DNA of 64,000 bases, from the NCBI GenBank assembly GCA_020633195.1, contig JACKEC010000014.1, positions 992,001 to 1,056,000 of the forward strand, in the 5' to 3' direction. The translations under genes and the position numbers were made by a program. This document shows positions 51,837 through 59,685 of the stretch, piece after piece. The notes beneath the pieces were generated by a model. It had not been told where the DNA came from. It searched no databases and worked only from the letters and a program-made list of their open reading frames with translations. Origin of the DNA: Sandaracinaceae bacterium (lineage in GTDB: Bacteria; Myxococcota_A; Polyangia; Polyangiales; Sandaracinaceae). Every line of letters begins with the position of its first letter. Position 1 is the stretch's first letter.

Positions 51837-52988
51837 CTAGCCGATCCACACGAGCAGACCCACGAGGAGGGCGAACGCGGGGACCAGGATCGAGCGGGAG
51901 AGCCGATCGATCCGGAGCGCGAGCTCGCGGCGCTCGTGGCGCTGGTAGTAGGCCGCGAAGCACGACTCGACGAGGGCCATGAAGATGAAGATGAGCCCCG
52001 CTAGGTGGACCTTGTCGCAGAGCGTCAGGTACGGGATGTCCGGGAGGTTCCCCGCGACCACGGCTTGTGACGTGACGACGCCGAAGACGCCGGCGACGCA
52101 GACCCCCACGCGAGCCTCGAGCTCCTCCGGATCCATCCACACCCCGAGGAAGCCGATGAGCACGGAGATGAGGAGCGCGAGGAACGTCTTGATGAATGTC
52201 GCGCCGGCCGAGTGCCGGATCCGGAGCGAGACGCGGAAGCGCGAGAAGCGCCCGACGTCGTCCGCGGGCACGCCGGGGAAGCCCCAGTTGGTGTTGTACT
52301 CGTGCGGGATGACCTCGTAGCGCGGCGGGTCGACGTCCCAGCCCGAGATCCGCGCGTGCGGGAGGTTGCGGACGCTGTCCTCGTCGACGACGAACCGGAC
52401 CACGTTCTCGTCCTCGTCCGAGTGCTCGAAGTCGAGCTTGATCGTGTGGTCGTCGAAGGGGAACGGGCGGAAGTCGAAGTCGATCGCCACCGTCGCGCGG
52501 CACCGGTAGTAGGCGTAGTGCTCGCCGAGCTCGATGGTCTGGAACTCGTGCTCCTGCGAGTCGACGGTGCCGCTCACCAGCTCGTAGCCGGCGCCGTCGA
52601 CGTCGCCCTCCCAGTGCGTCCAGACGATGTACGTGACGCTCGCGGTGCCCGCGTGCAGATCGAGGTCGTGGATCCGGAGCAGGTAGAGGCCGATGTAGAC
52701 GGTGGTGGGTCCCTCGTCGCCCTCGGCGGCCTCGTCCTCGTCGTCGGCCTCGTCCTCGGCCTCGTCCTCGGCCTCTTCTTCGGCGTCCTCGGCTTCCTCT
52801 TCGGTCTCGGCCCCCTCGGCTTCTTGGGCGTCGACGCTCGCTTCGGGCGCCTCCACGTCGTCCTGCGCCCCGCTGGTGGCGGCCACCAGCCAGAGCGCGA
52901 CCCCCACCGCGACCGCGAGCCAGCGCAGCCCGACCCGGGGCGTGGCGGTCGAGACATCCATCGAGAGCAGGGGGCGAGAGGGCGCCAT
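51837..52988 (-). CDS. Pentameric ligand-gated ion channel homologue (Cys-loop receptor superfamily)
   Basis: 383 residues from the ATG at 52988. The signal peptide occupies about 1-42. An unusual acidic low-complexity spacer (about 43-93, mostly Glu/Asp/Ala) follows. The extracellular beta-sandwich (94-260) opens with TVYIGLYLLRIHDLDLHAG and contains the loop FRPFPFDDHTIKLDF at 173-187, the prokaryotic counterpart of the Cys-loop (no disulfide). Four membrane helices lie near 265-284, 291-311, 325-347 and 366-382. The M1-M3 segment, with LEARVGVCVAGVF, NLPDIPYLT and DKVHLAGLIFIFMALVES, matches GLIC/ELIC-type channels. The ligand is unknown. Bacterial members are gated by protons or small amines. 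Confidence 0.85.
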   Translation of the reverse strand: MAPSRPLLSMDVSTATPRVGLRWLAVAVGVALWLVAATSGAQDDVEAPEASVDAQEAEGAETEEEAEDAEEEAEDEAEDEADDEDEAAEGDEGPTTVYIGLYLLRIHDLDLHAGTASVTYIVWTHWEGDVDGAGYELVSGTVDSQEHEFQTIELGEHYAYYRCRATVAIDFDFRPFPFDDHTIKLDFEHSDEDENVVRFVVDEDSVRNLPHARISGWDVDPPRYEVIPHEYNTNWGFPGVPADDVGRFSRFRVSLRIRHSAGATFIKTFLALLISVLIGFLGVWMDPEELEARVGVCVAGVFGVVTSQAVVAGNLPDIPYLTLCDKVHLAGLIFIFMALVESCFAAYYQRHERRELALRIDRLSRSILVPAFALLVGLLVWIG

Positions 52989-53158
52989 CGGCAGACTCCG
53001 TCGTAGACGACGGTCGCGGCCGAGCCCGCGATCCGTCAACCCGGAACGCATCTCACGCCCCGTGCCAAGCCTCGTCGAGTGCCATCGCAGCCCAGCCGAC
53101 GTCCCCGCGTCGACGCGCCGCCGTCGCCCTGACGTCGCGACGTCACCGGTGAGGCCGC

Positions 53159-53193
53159 CACGAAAGTTCGAAAAGTTCGATCCGTCCCCAGTC
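53159..53193 (-). repeat. Dispersed repeat, copy B (GGGACGG-headed)
   Basis: Matches 31379-31413 at 33 of 35 positions in the same orientation. It lies upstream of the pLGIC-like gene and next to the hairpin array. Confidence 0.75.
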
Positions 53194-53199
53194 AGTCGC

Positions 53200-53401
53200 G
53201 TCGGACTCAAGGTCTGTCGATAAATCGCCTTCGGCGATTTCTCTCCGGCGAGGGGCAAGCCCCTCGCGCTCCCCACTGAGATCCTCCGGCGCTTCGCGTC
53301 GTCGGACTCAAGGTCTGTCGATAAATCGCCTTCGGCGATTTCTCTCCGGCGAGGGGCAAGCCCCTCGCGCTCCCCACTGAGATCCTCCGACGCTTCGCGT
53401 C
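53200..53401. repeat. Tandem duplication of a 101-bp hairpin-bearing unit
   Basis: Two units (53200-53300 and 53301-53401), one mismatch apart. The first 10 bp of a third unit follow at 53402. Each unit holds two perfect hairpins: AAATCGCC-TTC-GGCGATTT, and GCGAGGGGC-AA-GCCCCTCGC (in unit one at 53222-53240 and 53248-53267). No coding frame is apparent. Confidence 0.9.
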
Positions 53402-53420
53402 GTCGGACTCAGTGGCTGAG

Positions 53421-53560
53421 CGACCGGAGGTCGTGACCGCGCGAAGCGCGGTCCGGCCGACCGGCGCGCTCCGCGCGCCGCCCGCGCCCGAAGGGCGCGT
53501 ACTGGGGTGGGAGCGCGAGCCGGCTTTGCCGGTCGCGCGGGAGGGGTTGAAAACCCCTCC
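53421..53560. repeat. Array of six short GAA/TCC/GGA-loop hairpins
   Basis: Consecutive stem-loops without coding sense. They are CGACC-GGA-GGTCG (53421-53433), GACCGCGC-GAA-GCGCGGTC (53435-53453), CGGCGCGC-TCC-GCGCGCCG (53462-53480), CGCGCCC-GAA-GGGCGCG (53483-53499), a GCGCGA(g)CCGGC-TTT-GCCGGTCGCGC stem with one bulge (53513-53538), and a 9-bp stem with GAA loop (53540-53560). Confidence 0.85.
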
Positions 53561-53567
53561 GGCTAAC

Positions 53568-54728
53568 TCAGTCGCGGGCGGTGCGCACCCACTCCTGGGA
53601 GGCCTTCGAGGCGCGCAGGAGGGTCGGCAGCATGGCTGCCTTCTTGGCGACGTACCACGGCACGCCGGCGAGGGCGGACCACTCCTCGCGGCCCGCGCCG
53701 CCGACCTTCATCGCGGCGGCGACGTGCGCTCCCACCAGGGCGAGCGCGCCCGCGGCGTAGAGCTGGGTGGGAGGAAACGGGATCAGGAGGGTCACGCCGA
53801 GCAGGCCGACGTGGGTGGCCAGGGGCAGGAGCAGGAGCTCGCCGAGCGGCTCGAGGAGCTCGAGGCGGCCGCCGAGGATCTCGGTGGCGAGGCCCGGGGC
53901 GTGCTCGCGGATCATCCGGAAGCGGCCGCCTTCCCAGCGCGCGCGCTGGGTGGTCTGGCCCTCGGTGCTCTCGGGGACGGGCGCGCAGACGCTCGTCTCT
54001 TCGACGAAGCGAACGGCGAAGCCCTCGCGGACCATCATGAGGTGGTACTCGAGGTCCTCGACGACCGAGCGCGCGGTGTACGGCAGGCGCTCGAGCACGC
54101 GGCGGTGCAGGCCGAAGCCGTTGCCGAGGATGCCCACGCTGAGGCCGAAGCGCTCCCGCGCGCGCGGCCTCGCGACGTTGAACGCGAGCAGCGCGACGTT
54201 CATGAGCCGCGCTCGGCGCGACGCGTCGGGGTTCGAGACGAGGTAGCGCGTCTGGACGCCGTCCGCGCCCCCGGCGAAGGCGCTGGCCATCGCGACCAGG
54301 AAGTTGCCTTGCACCTCGGTGTCGGCGTCGACGACGAGCACCGCCTCGACGTCGGGATCCGCGAGGAGGTGGTCGAAGGCCATCTCGAGCGCGTAGCCCT
54401 TGCCACGCCGCTCGGCGTCGTCGCGGACCATGACCTCCGCGCCGTGCGCGTACGCGACGTCGGCGGTGTTGTCGCTGCAGTTGTCGGCGACGACGAGGAC
54501 GCGGACGCCGTTGGGCGGCGGCTCGCAAGCGAGGAGGCTCCGCACGCAGTCCGCGATGCCCTCCTCCTCGTCGTGCGCCGGCACGACCACCGCGAGCTTG
54601 CCGCAGCCCGTGGGGGCGCCGCGCGCGCCGCTCGCGTCGAGGAGCGAGCCGAGCGTGAGGGTCGCGAGCTCGAGCGTCCCGGGGAGCGTCGCGGCCGCGC
54701 CCGCGACCCCCAGCGTCGTCAAGATCAT
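53568..54728 (-). CDS. Membrane glycosyltransferase, GT2 family
   Basis: 386 residues from the ATG at 54728, overlapping the deacetylase stop. GT2 motifs: LAVVVPAHDEEEGIADCVR, VLVVADNCSDNTADV, VLVVDADTEVQGNFL (DxD), GNGFGLHRRVL, VEDLEYHL (catalytic acidic) and TQRARWEGGR (QxxRW). An N-terminal hydrophobic segment and two C-terminal helices (LLLLPLATHVGLLGVTLLIP, LYAAGALALVGAHVAAAM) anchor it. The QxxRW form suggests a processive or polymer-forming GT2, similar to hyaluronan/cellulose/NodC relatives, next to a NodB-like deacetylase. Last gene of the minus-strand operon. Confidence 0.93.
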   Translation of the reverse strand: MILTTLGVAGAAATLPGTLELATLTLGSLLDASGARGAPTGCGKLAVVVPAHDEEEGIADCVRSLLACEPPPNGVRVLVVADNCSDNTADVAYAHGAEVMVRDDAERRGKGYALEMAFDHLLADPDVEAVLVVDADTEVQGNFLVAMASAFAGGADGVQTRYLVSNPDASRRARLMNVALLAFNVARPRARERFGLSVGILGNGFGLHRRVLERLPYTARSVVEDLEYHLMMVREGFAVRFVEETSVCAPVPESTEGQTTQRARWEGGRFRMIREHAPGLATEILGGRLELLEPLGELLLLPLATHVGLLGVTLLIPFPPTQLYAAGALALVGAHVAAAMKVGGAGREEWSALAGVPWYVAKKAAMLPTLLRASKASQEWVRTARD

Positions 54729-55579
54729 TTTCCGATCTCTTCGCGCACGCGCTGGAGACGCCAGAGGTTCCTGTCGACGACGCGCCACGCGTCCATGCCG
54801 CCGCCCGCGAGCAAGCGGAACATCACCAGGCCCTCGCCGCCCTCGACCTTGATGCGCGGGAGGCTGATCGGGTCCATGCCCGATCGCACGACGCCGTGCA
54901 TCGAGTTGAACGCGATGCGGTAGCCCACGTCCGCGAGCGCCCGCTCCGTCACCGGGTCGAAGTCGCCGTAGGTCCCGAACGGGTACGCGAACGCGCGCAC
55001 CTCGCGGCCGAGCTCGCGCTCGAGCGTCGCCTTGCTCGTGCGCGCCTCCTCGAGCGCCTCCTCGGGCGGCATCGCGCCGAGCGCGCGGTGGGTGTGCGCG
55101 TGGCTGCCGATCTCGATGAAGCCCGAGTCGGCGACCTCGCGGAGCTCGTCCCAGGAGAGGTAGCGCTCCGGGAGCACCTCGGGGTCGAGGCCCGCGAGGC
55201 TCGAGGTCACGAACGCGATCGCCGGGACGCCCCAGCGGCGGAGGATCGGCAGCGCCTCGGTGAGGGTGCTGACGCAGCCGTCGTCGATCGTGACGAGGCA
55301 CGCGCCGTCGGGGAGCGCCTCGCGGCCGGCGACGAACGCCAGGAGCTGATCGAGGTTCACCGCGAGGCGGCGCTCGCTGAGGAAGCGCATCTGCGCTTCG
55401 AACGCGTCGGGGCTCACGCAGAAGGGCTCGCGCGGCTCGTGGCCGATGCGGTGGTAGGTGAGGACCCGCGCCCGCGGCCCGCTCGCGGCGAGGGTCCGCG
55501 CGCCGACCGTGCCGGTCACGAACGAGCCGAGCGCGACGGAGCGCCGCGCCGCCTTCTTCACGAACCAGCGCGCGCTCAC
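54725..55579 (-). CDS. Polysaccharide deacetylase (NodB-homology, CE4)
   Basis: 284 residues from a GTG at 55579. CE4 motifs: RARVLTYHRIGHEP, LVTIDDGCVSTLTEALP (normally TFDDG; the metal Asp pair is kept), IEIGSHAHTHRALG (HxxxH metal ligands) and VRAFAYPFGTYGDFD. A basic N-terminus with a hydrophobic patch (SVALGSFVTGTVGA) may attach it to the membrane. It should remove N-acetyl groups from GlcNAc-type residues, exposing free amines. That is relevant here because free amines on the glycan would be acceptors for acyl or aminoacyl groups made by the upstream genes. Overlaps both neighbours. Confidence 0.92.
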   Translation of the reverse strand: MSARWFVKKAARRSVALGSFVTGTVGARTLAASGPRARVLTYHRIGHEPREPFCVSPDAFEAQMRFLSERRLAVNLDQLLAFVAGREALPDGACLVTIDDGCVSTLTEALPILRRWGVPAIAFVTSSLAGLDPEVLPERYLSWDELREVADSGFIEIGSHAHTHRALGAMPPEEALEEARTSKATLERELGREVRAFAYPFGTYGDFDPVTERALADVGYRIAFNSMHGVVRSGMDPISLPRIKVEGGEGLVMFRLLAGGGMDAWRVVDRNLWRLQRVREEIGK

Positions 55580-57165
55580 GGGGCCGCCTCGAGCCGCGCG
55601 ATCAGCGCCTTGCGGTCGACCTTGCCGTTCGCGTTGAGCGGGAACGTGTCGACGAGGTGGATCGCGGACGGCTGCATGTAGCTCGGGAGGCGCTCGCGCG
55701 CGGCCGAGAGGACGGCGATCGGATCGGCCTTCGGCTCGCCCACGAACCCGACGATGCCGTCGGCGCCGCTCGCCGTCTTGGGCCAGCCGACCGCGATCGC
55801 GACCTCGGCGCCCGAGACGTCGCGCAGCACCGCCTCGATCTCGCCGAGCTCCACGCGGTAGCCCTGGATCTTGATCTGGTTGTCGACGCGGCCGAGGTAG
55901 ACGAGCGGGCCGCCCTCGGGGTAGCGCACGCGGTCGCCGGTCCGGTAGAAGGTCCGCGTCTCGCCGGGCGGCACCACGAAGGCCGCGGCGGTGCGCTCGG
56001 CGTCCTCCCAGTAGCCGAGGCTCATCTGCGGCCCCGTCATCAGCAGCTCGCCGGCCTCCCCGCGCGGAACCTCGTGGAACGACTCGTCGCTCACGCGCAC
56101 GACCATGTGCGGGTACGGCTCGCCGATCGGGACGACGCCGTGCAGCGACTCGGTCGGCGAGCGCTCGGCGTCCCAGCGGTAGAGCGTGCACGCGATGGTC
56201 AGCTCGGTGGGCCCGTAGAGGTTCTCGGCGACGGAAGCGGGCGCCGCCTCCGCGAACGCCTCGATTACCTCGACGGGGAGCGCCTCGCCGCAGAAGAGCG
56301 ACCAGCGCAGCGTCGGGTACGCGCCCGGCTTGAGCATGCGGAGCCGCTTCATGAGCACGCCCGTCGACGGCACCGAGAACCACACCGTGAGGCCGTGGCG
56401 CTTCACGTACTTGCCGGGGAAGAGCTTCTCCTGCGCGGTGGGGACGCAGAGGCAGGCGCCTCGCTCCCACGCGACGAACATGTCGAACGCGCTGAGATCG
56501 AAGGTGAGGTCGAACGTGTTGCTGAAGCGGTCGTTCTCGTCGATGGCGTAGCGCTCGACCATCGCGTCGACGAAGGCGACGACGTTGCCGTGGCTGACCA
56601 TCACGCCCTTGGGCTGCCCGGTGCTGCCGCTCGTGAAGAGCAGATAGCCGATGGCGTCGGGCTCCGCGTCGCCGAGCGTGACCGCGTCGGCCGGGGCGAG
56701 GTCCGCGGCGCCGAGGAAGGTGTGCGCCGGCCAGCGCGCGGCGAGCTCGGCGACGTCGTCCGCGTCCGGGAGGAGCACGACCCGAGGGCCCTCGAGGCCG
56801 TCGAGCAGCTCGTCGAGCTGGGCCACCGCCGTCGGGTCCACGACCACGCAGCGACAGCGCGAGCGCGCGAGCATCGCGCGGGTGCGGTCGGTCGGGAACG
56901 CGGGGTTCAGCGGCACGTAGCCGTGACCGCGAAGGAGCGCGCCGAGGATGCCGGCGAACGCGGTCGGGTCGCGGTGCCCGAACACGGCCGTGAGCTGGCC
57001 CTCGCCGTCGCCGGCGTGGCGATCGAGGGTGGCGGCGACGCGGGCGGCGCGCGCGTAGAGCTCGGCGTAGGTGAGCGAGTGCTCCCCGAGCGCGAGCGCC
57101 TCGCGGTCCCCGAACCGCTCCACCGAGCGGAGGAAGCCGGAGCGGAGCGTGCGAGCCGTCGTCAT
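55576..57165 (-). CDS. Stand-alone adenylation enzyme (amino-acid/acyl activating, DltA-like)
   Basis: 529 residues, a complete free-standing ANL enzyme. Core motifs: LLFTSGSTGQPKGVMVSHGN (A3), FDLTFDLSAFDMFVAW (A4), NLYGPTELTIACTLYRW (A5), YRTGDRVR (A7), LGRVDNQIKIQGYRVELGEIE (A8) and PLNANGKVDRKAL (A10, catalytic Lys). The Asp in A4 (FDLSAFD) suggests an alpha-amino group on the substrate, as in NRPS A domains and DltA. Its ATG overlaps the carrier-protein stop, so it most likely loads that carrier. Substrate not predictable by eye. Confidence 0.92.
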   Translation of the reverse strand: MTTARTLRSGFLRSVERFGDREALALGEHSLTYAELYARAARVAATLDRHAGDGEGQLTAVFGHRDPTAFAGILGALLRGHGYVPLNPAFPTDRTRAMLARSRCRCVVVDPTAVAQLDELLDGLEGPRVVLLPDADDVAELAARWPAHTFLGAADLAPADAVTLGDAEPDAIGYLLFTSGSTGQPKGVMVSHGNVVAFVDAMVERYAIDENDRFSNTFDLTFDLSAFDMFVAWERGACLCVPTAQEKLFPGKYVKRHGLTVWFSVPSTGVLMKRLRMLKPGAYPTLRWSLFCGEALPVEVIEAFAEAAPASVAENLYGPTELTIACTLYRWDAERSPTESLHGVVPIGEPYPHMVVRVSDESFHEVPRGEAGELLMTGPQMSLGYWEDAERTAAAFVVPPGETRTFYRTGDRVRYPEGGPLVYLGRVDNQIKIQGYRVELGEIEAVLRDVSGAEVAIAVGWPKTASGADGIVGFVGEPKADPIAVLSAARERLPSYMQPSAIHLVDTFPLNANGKVDRKALIARLEAAP

Positions 57166-57416
57166 GCCGCGTTCGCGAAGAAGCCCTCGACGAGCGTGTC
57201 GATGCTCGTGAAGACCTCCGGCTCGATCTCGTCGGTGTCGACCTCTTCGCCGCGGAGCTCCTCGATGAAGAGCACGAACTCGACGATGTCGAGCGACGAC
57301 AAGAGCCCCGTCTCGAGGAGCGGCGTCTGATCGTTCAGGTCGGCGGCGCCAGGCTTCGCCTTCGCGTGCTCGACGATCCAGTCGCGGAGCTGGGCTCGGA
57401 TCTCGATGGGTTCCAT
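57162..57416 (-). CDS. Free-standing acyl/peptidyl carrier protein
   Basis: 84 residues from the ATG at 57416; in-frame codons upstream belong to the intergenic gap. An acidic four-helix carrier protein with TPLLETGLLSSLDIVEFVLF. S41, in the position of the Ser of DSL, is the expected phosphopantetheine site; the preceding Asp is replaced by Ser. It ends in DEIEPEVFTSIDTLVEGFF, the usual helix IV. It is encoded directly upstream of the adenylation gene (ATGA overlap) and downstream of the diiron oxygenase, suggesting that the oxygenase acts on the carrier-bound substrate. Confidence 0.93.
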   Translation of the reverse strand: MEPIEIRAQLRDWIVEHAKAKPGAADLNDQTPLLETGLLSSLDIVEFVLFIEELRGEEVDTDEIEPEVFTSIDTLVEGFFANAA

Positions 57417-57545
57417 GTCGTGGCGGGTCTCGGGGAGGGGTTCGACGGGGGCTAGACTGACCCATTTCGACTCGCTCGCAAGCGAGGCGATCCGGTTCAA
57501 CAGCATCGACACGAGCCCCCCCAAGGCTACCTCGCCAAGGGCGTA

Positions 57546-58409
57546 CTACATGGCGGGCAGGGCTTCCAGCAGACCGAGGCGGAGGAAGATGTTGAGCAGC
57601 TTCTTGGAGGCCTTCGCGCGGTGCTCGGCGGTCGCCGGGTGGGCGAGCGCCATCTTCCGGACGTCGTACGGCTTCTCGAGGCCGGCGTCCTTGTACATGG
57701 TCGGGTTGTAGAAGTCGGCCCAGCTCGAGCGCACGTACTGACCGAGCCAGTCGCTGAAGCCCTTCTTCGTCTCGTCGGACCACTGCGGGAGCCAGTGCTC
57801 GGCGAGCTCGGTGAGGTGCCGGCGGCCGAAGCCGAGGTGCCGCGACTCGTCGCGGTGGTGCACCCAGTTGATGCGCTTGACGATCGGCTCGATGGAGTCG
57901 TCGAGCATCATCTTGACGTTGTAGTAGTCACCGAGCTCCTCGACGACGAGCACCTTGCAGAAGAACGCGACCTCCTCCTCGCCTTTGCCGTACTCGCGGC
58001 CGAGGGAGATCTTCTTCTCGGGGTAGACCTTGCCCAGATACTTGTTCAGGAAGATCCCGAACATGATCATGTGCTTGTTCTCTTCGTCGATGAAGTGGTG
58101 CAGGTACTCGGTCGCCTCGGAGCTGACCTTCTTGCTGTAGAGGCGGTCGCTGAGCCCCGCGACCAGCGGGCGCTCGCCCTGGAGCGTCAGGCTGAAGAAG
58201 TTGCCGATCTCGTAGAGGCTCAGGCGCTTGCGCTGCTCCTCCGTCATGTCCTCCCAGAGCTCGGTCCCGTACAGCGAGCACAGCTCGGCCTGCATCTGGT
58301 AGCGCTCCGGGTCGAGGGCCTCGGGCCACTCGAACTCCTCGTACACGTTCCAGAACTGCTCACGAGAGAGGTTCGTGAGGCGCACCGCGAGCTCGTCGGA
58401 AGACTCCAT
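57546..58409 (-). CDS. AurF-type diiron N-oxygenase
   Basis: 287 residues from the ATG at 58409. Ferritin-like helical bundle with diiron ligands at E67, E110-x2-H113, E157, H184, E188 and H191. The last four have exactly the 27-4-3 spacing of E196/H223/E227/H230 in the p-aminobenzoate N-oxygenase AurF. Relatives oxidise arylamines (AurF, CmlI) or carrier-bound amino acids. It precedes the carrier protein and adenylation enzyme in the same operon with a 129-nt gap that has no gene. Upstream TAGGCT and a TTGCGC -35-like element suggest it heads the operon as a leaderless mRNA. Confidence 0.88.
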   Translation of the reverse strand: MESSDELAVRLTNLSREQFWNVYEEFEWPEALDPERYQMQAELCSLYGTELWEDMTEEQRKRLSLYEIGNFFSLTLQGERPLVAGLSDRLYSKKVSSEATEYLHHFIDEENKHMIMFGIFLNKYLGKVYPEKKISLGREYGKGEEEVAFFCKVLVVEELGDYYNVKMMLDDSIEPIVKRINWVHHRDESRHLGFGRRHLTELAEHWLPQWSDETKKGFSDWLGQYVRSSWADFYNPTMYKDAGLEKPYDVRKMALAHPATAEHRAKASKKLLNIFLRLGLLEALPAM

Positions 58410-58417
58410 GGGGCTCA

Positions 58418-58423
58418 AGCCTA
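58418..58423 (-). promoter_or_regulatory. -10 element TAGGCT of the AurF-like operon
   Basis: Minus-strand TANNNT ending 8 nt before the ATG at 58409, with TTGCGC as a possible -35 16 nt further upstream. Confidence 0.5.
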
Positions 58424-58484
58424 GGGCCGGACGCGCCCCGCGCAACGCGCTCGGGTGTGGATCCGCAACGCCTTCGCGTGGGGG

Positions 58485-59621
58485 TCAGAGCCCCATGGGG
58501 CCGTGCCCGTCGAGGTTCGACAGGAAGAGCCCGCGGCGGGTCTGCTCGAAGGGCTCGAGGGCCTCCTGGAGCTGAGGCGAGGCGCAGAAGATCCGGCGGT
58601 CCTCGACCTTGAAGAAGCCCGCGTCCTCGTAGCCCGCGACCCATCCCGGGTGCGAGTGGTTGGCCATCACCATGTCGACGCCCATCTCGCGCAGGTAGTC
58701 GAACGCGGCCCAGACGATCGCGCCCGCGTCCTCGGGGAGGCCGAACGCGTCGACGACCATCCCGACCCGCATGTCGCCGAACCGCGGGTCGTGCTCGAGC
58801 TGCTTCTCGATCACCGCGGCCCAGCCCACGTCCTGGCCGCCCCGCCGGACCCGCAGCCTCACCGGCTCGGGCCAGTCGGTGTGCTTCTGCACGCTGGGCA
58901 GCAGCGCGTTCATCGAGGTCGCGTCCCGGAACGCGATGGCGTCGTACCGCCCCTTCGCCTTGGCCCACGCCTCGTCGGCCCAGCCGCCGAACTCGGCGGT
59001 GACCTCCGCGGTCGTCTCGAAGCGCTTGAGCGACTTCATCCGCAGCGCCGCGTGCAGGGCCGTGAAGCCGATCGCGCCCAGCCCGCTGAACGCGAGGACG
59101 TCCTGCGCGAGCGCCTTCTTCGGGTCCTCCCGGAGGTAGGCGTTCTTGCGCAGGAAGTTCGCGGGCCGGCAGACGCGGAAGAGGAACGGCGTCGAGTGCA
59201 TGAGCCAGCCCATGCGCCGGAGCATCACCACGATGGGCTCGTCGCTGCCGCCGTGGCCCCAGCTGTAGAGGAGCGGGGCCTTCTTGAGCATGTCGCGCAC
59301 GAGCCGGAGGCCGAGCGCCGCGTAGCCGTTGTCGATCGCGCCGAGCGAGACGGGCCCCTGCCAGTCGGTGACGATCCGCTCCTCGCCGTGCACGAGCCAC
59401 GGCTGCGGCTTGAGCGCGTAGCCGCCGACGACCTCTTCACCGTTCTCGAGCGCGAGGAAGAGCTGCCGATAGAGCTTCTGGTCGTCGCGCGTCCTCGGGA
59501 TCCAGTACGGCGTCGGGTCCACGTAGAAGCCCCAGCGAGAGCCCGCCGCGCGCATCTTCGTGTTGAACGCCTCGACGAGGTCTTTCTTGTCCTCGGCGTG
59601 CGGCACGATCTGGATGGCCAT
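58485..59621 (-). CDS. GNAT-fold protein of the polysaccharide locus
   Basis: 378 residues from the ATG at 59621. The C-terminal region, DMRVGMVVDAFGLPEDAGAI then ANHSHPGWVAGYEDAGFFKVEDRRIF, has the strand-helix pattern and the late YEDAGF block of GNAT acyltransferases. The N-terminal half is a second, diverged GNAT-like unit. It could transfer an acyl or aminoacyl group to a sugar amine, as FemX- or GNAT-like enzymes do. The position next to the AurF/carrier/adenylation set makes it the best candidate acceptor-side transferase in the window, but the sequence alone does not prove this. CATACT lies 8 nt before the ATG. Confidence 0.7.
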   Translation of the reverse strand: MAIQIVPHAEDKKDLVEAFNTKMRAAGSRWGFYVDPTPYWIPRTRDDQKLYRQLFLALENGEEVVGGYALKPQPWLVHGEERIVTDWQGPVSLGAIDNGYAALGLRLVRDMLKKAPLLYSWGHGGSDEPIVVMLRRMGWLMHSTPFLFRVCRPANFLRKNAYLREDPKKALAQDVLAFSGLGAIGFTALHAALRMKSLKRFETTAEVTAEFGGWADEAWAKAKGRYDAIAFRDATSMNALLPSVQKHTDWPEPVRLRVRRGGQDVGWAAVIEKQLEHDPRFGDMRVGMVVDAFGLPEDAGAIVWAAFDYLREMGVDMVMANHSHPGWVAGYEDAGFFKVEDRRIFCASPQLQEALEPFEQTRRGLFLSNLDGHGPMGL

Positions 59622-59685
59622 GGCGCGCGAGTATGTCATCGGTCGGCTTGCACGCCACGCACGTTGGAACAAGGTCGACCCCGTC

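Noticed and set aside
53200..53401. Possible CRISPR array in the tandem repeat region
   Set aside because: The repeat unit is 101 bp with no unique spacers, and no cas genes are present.
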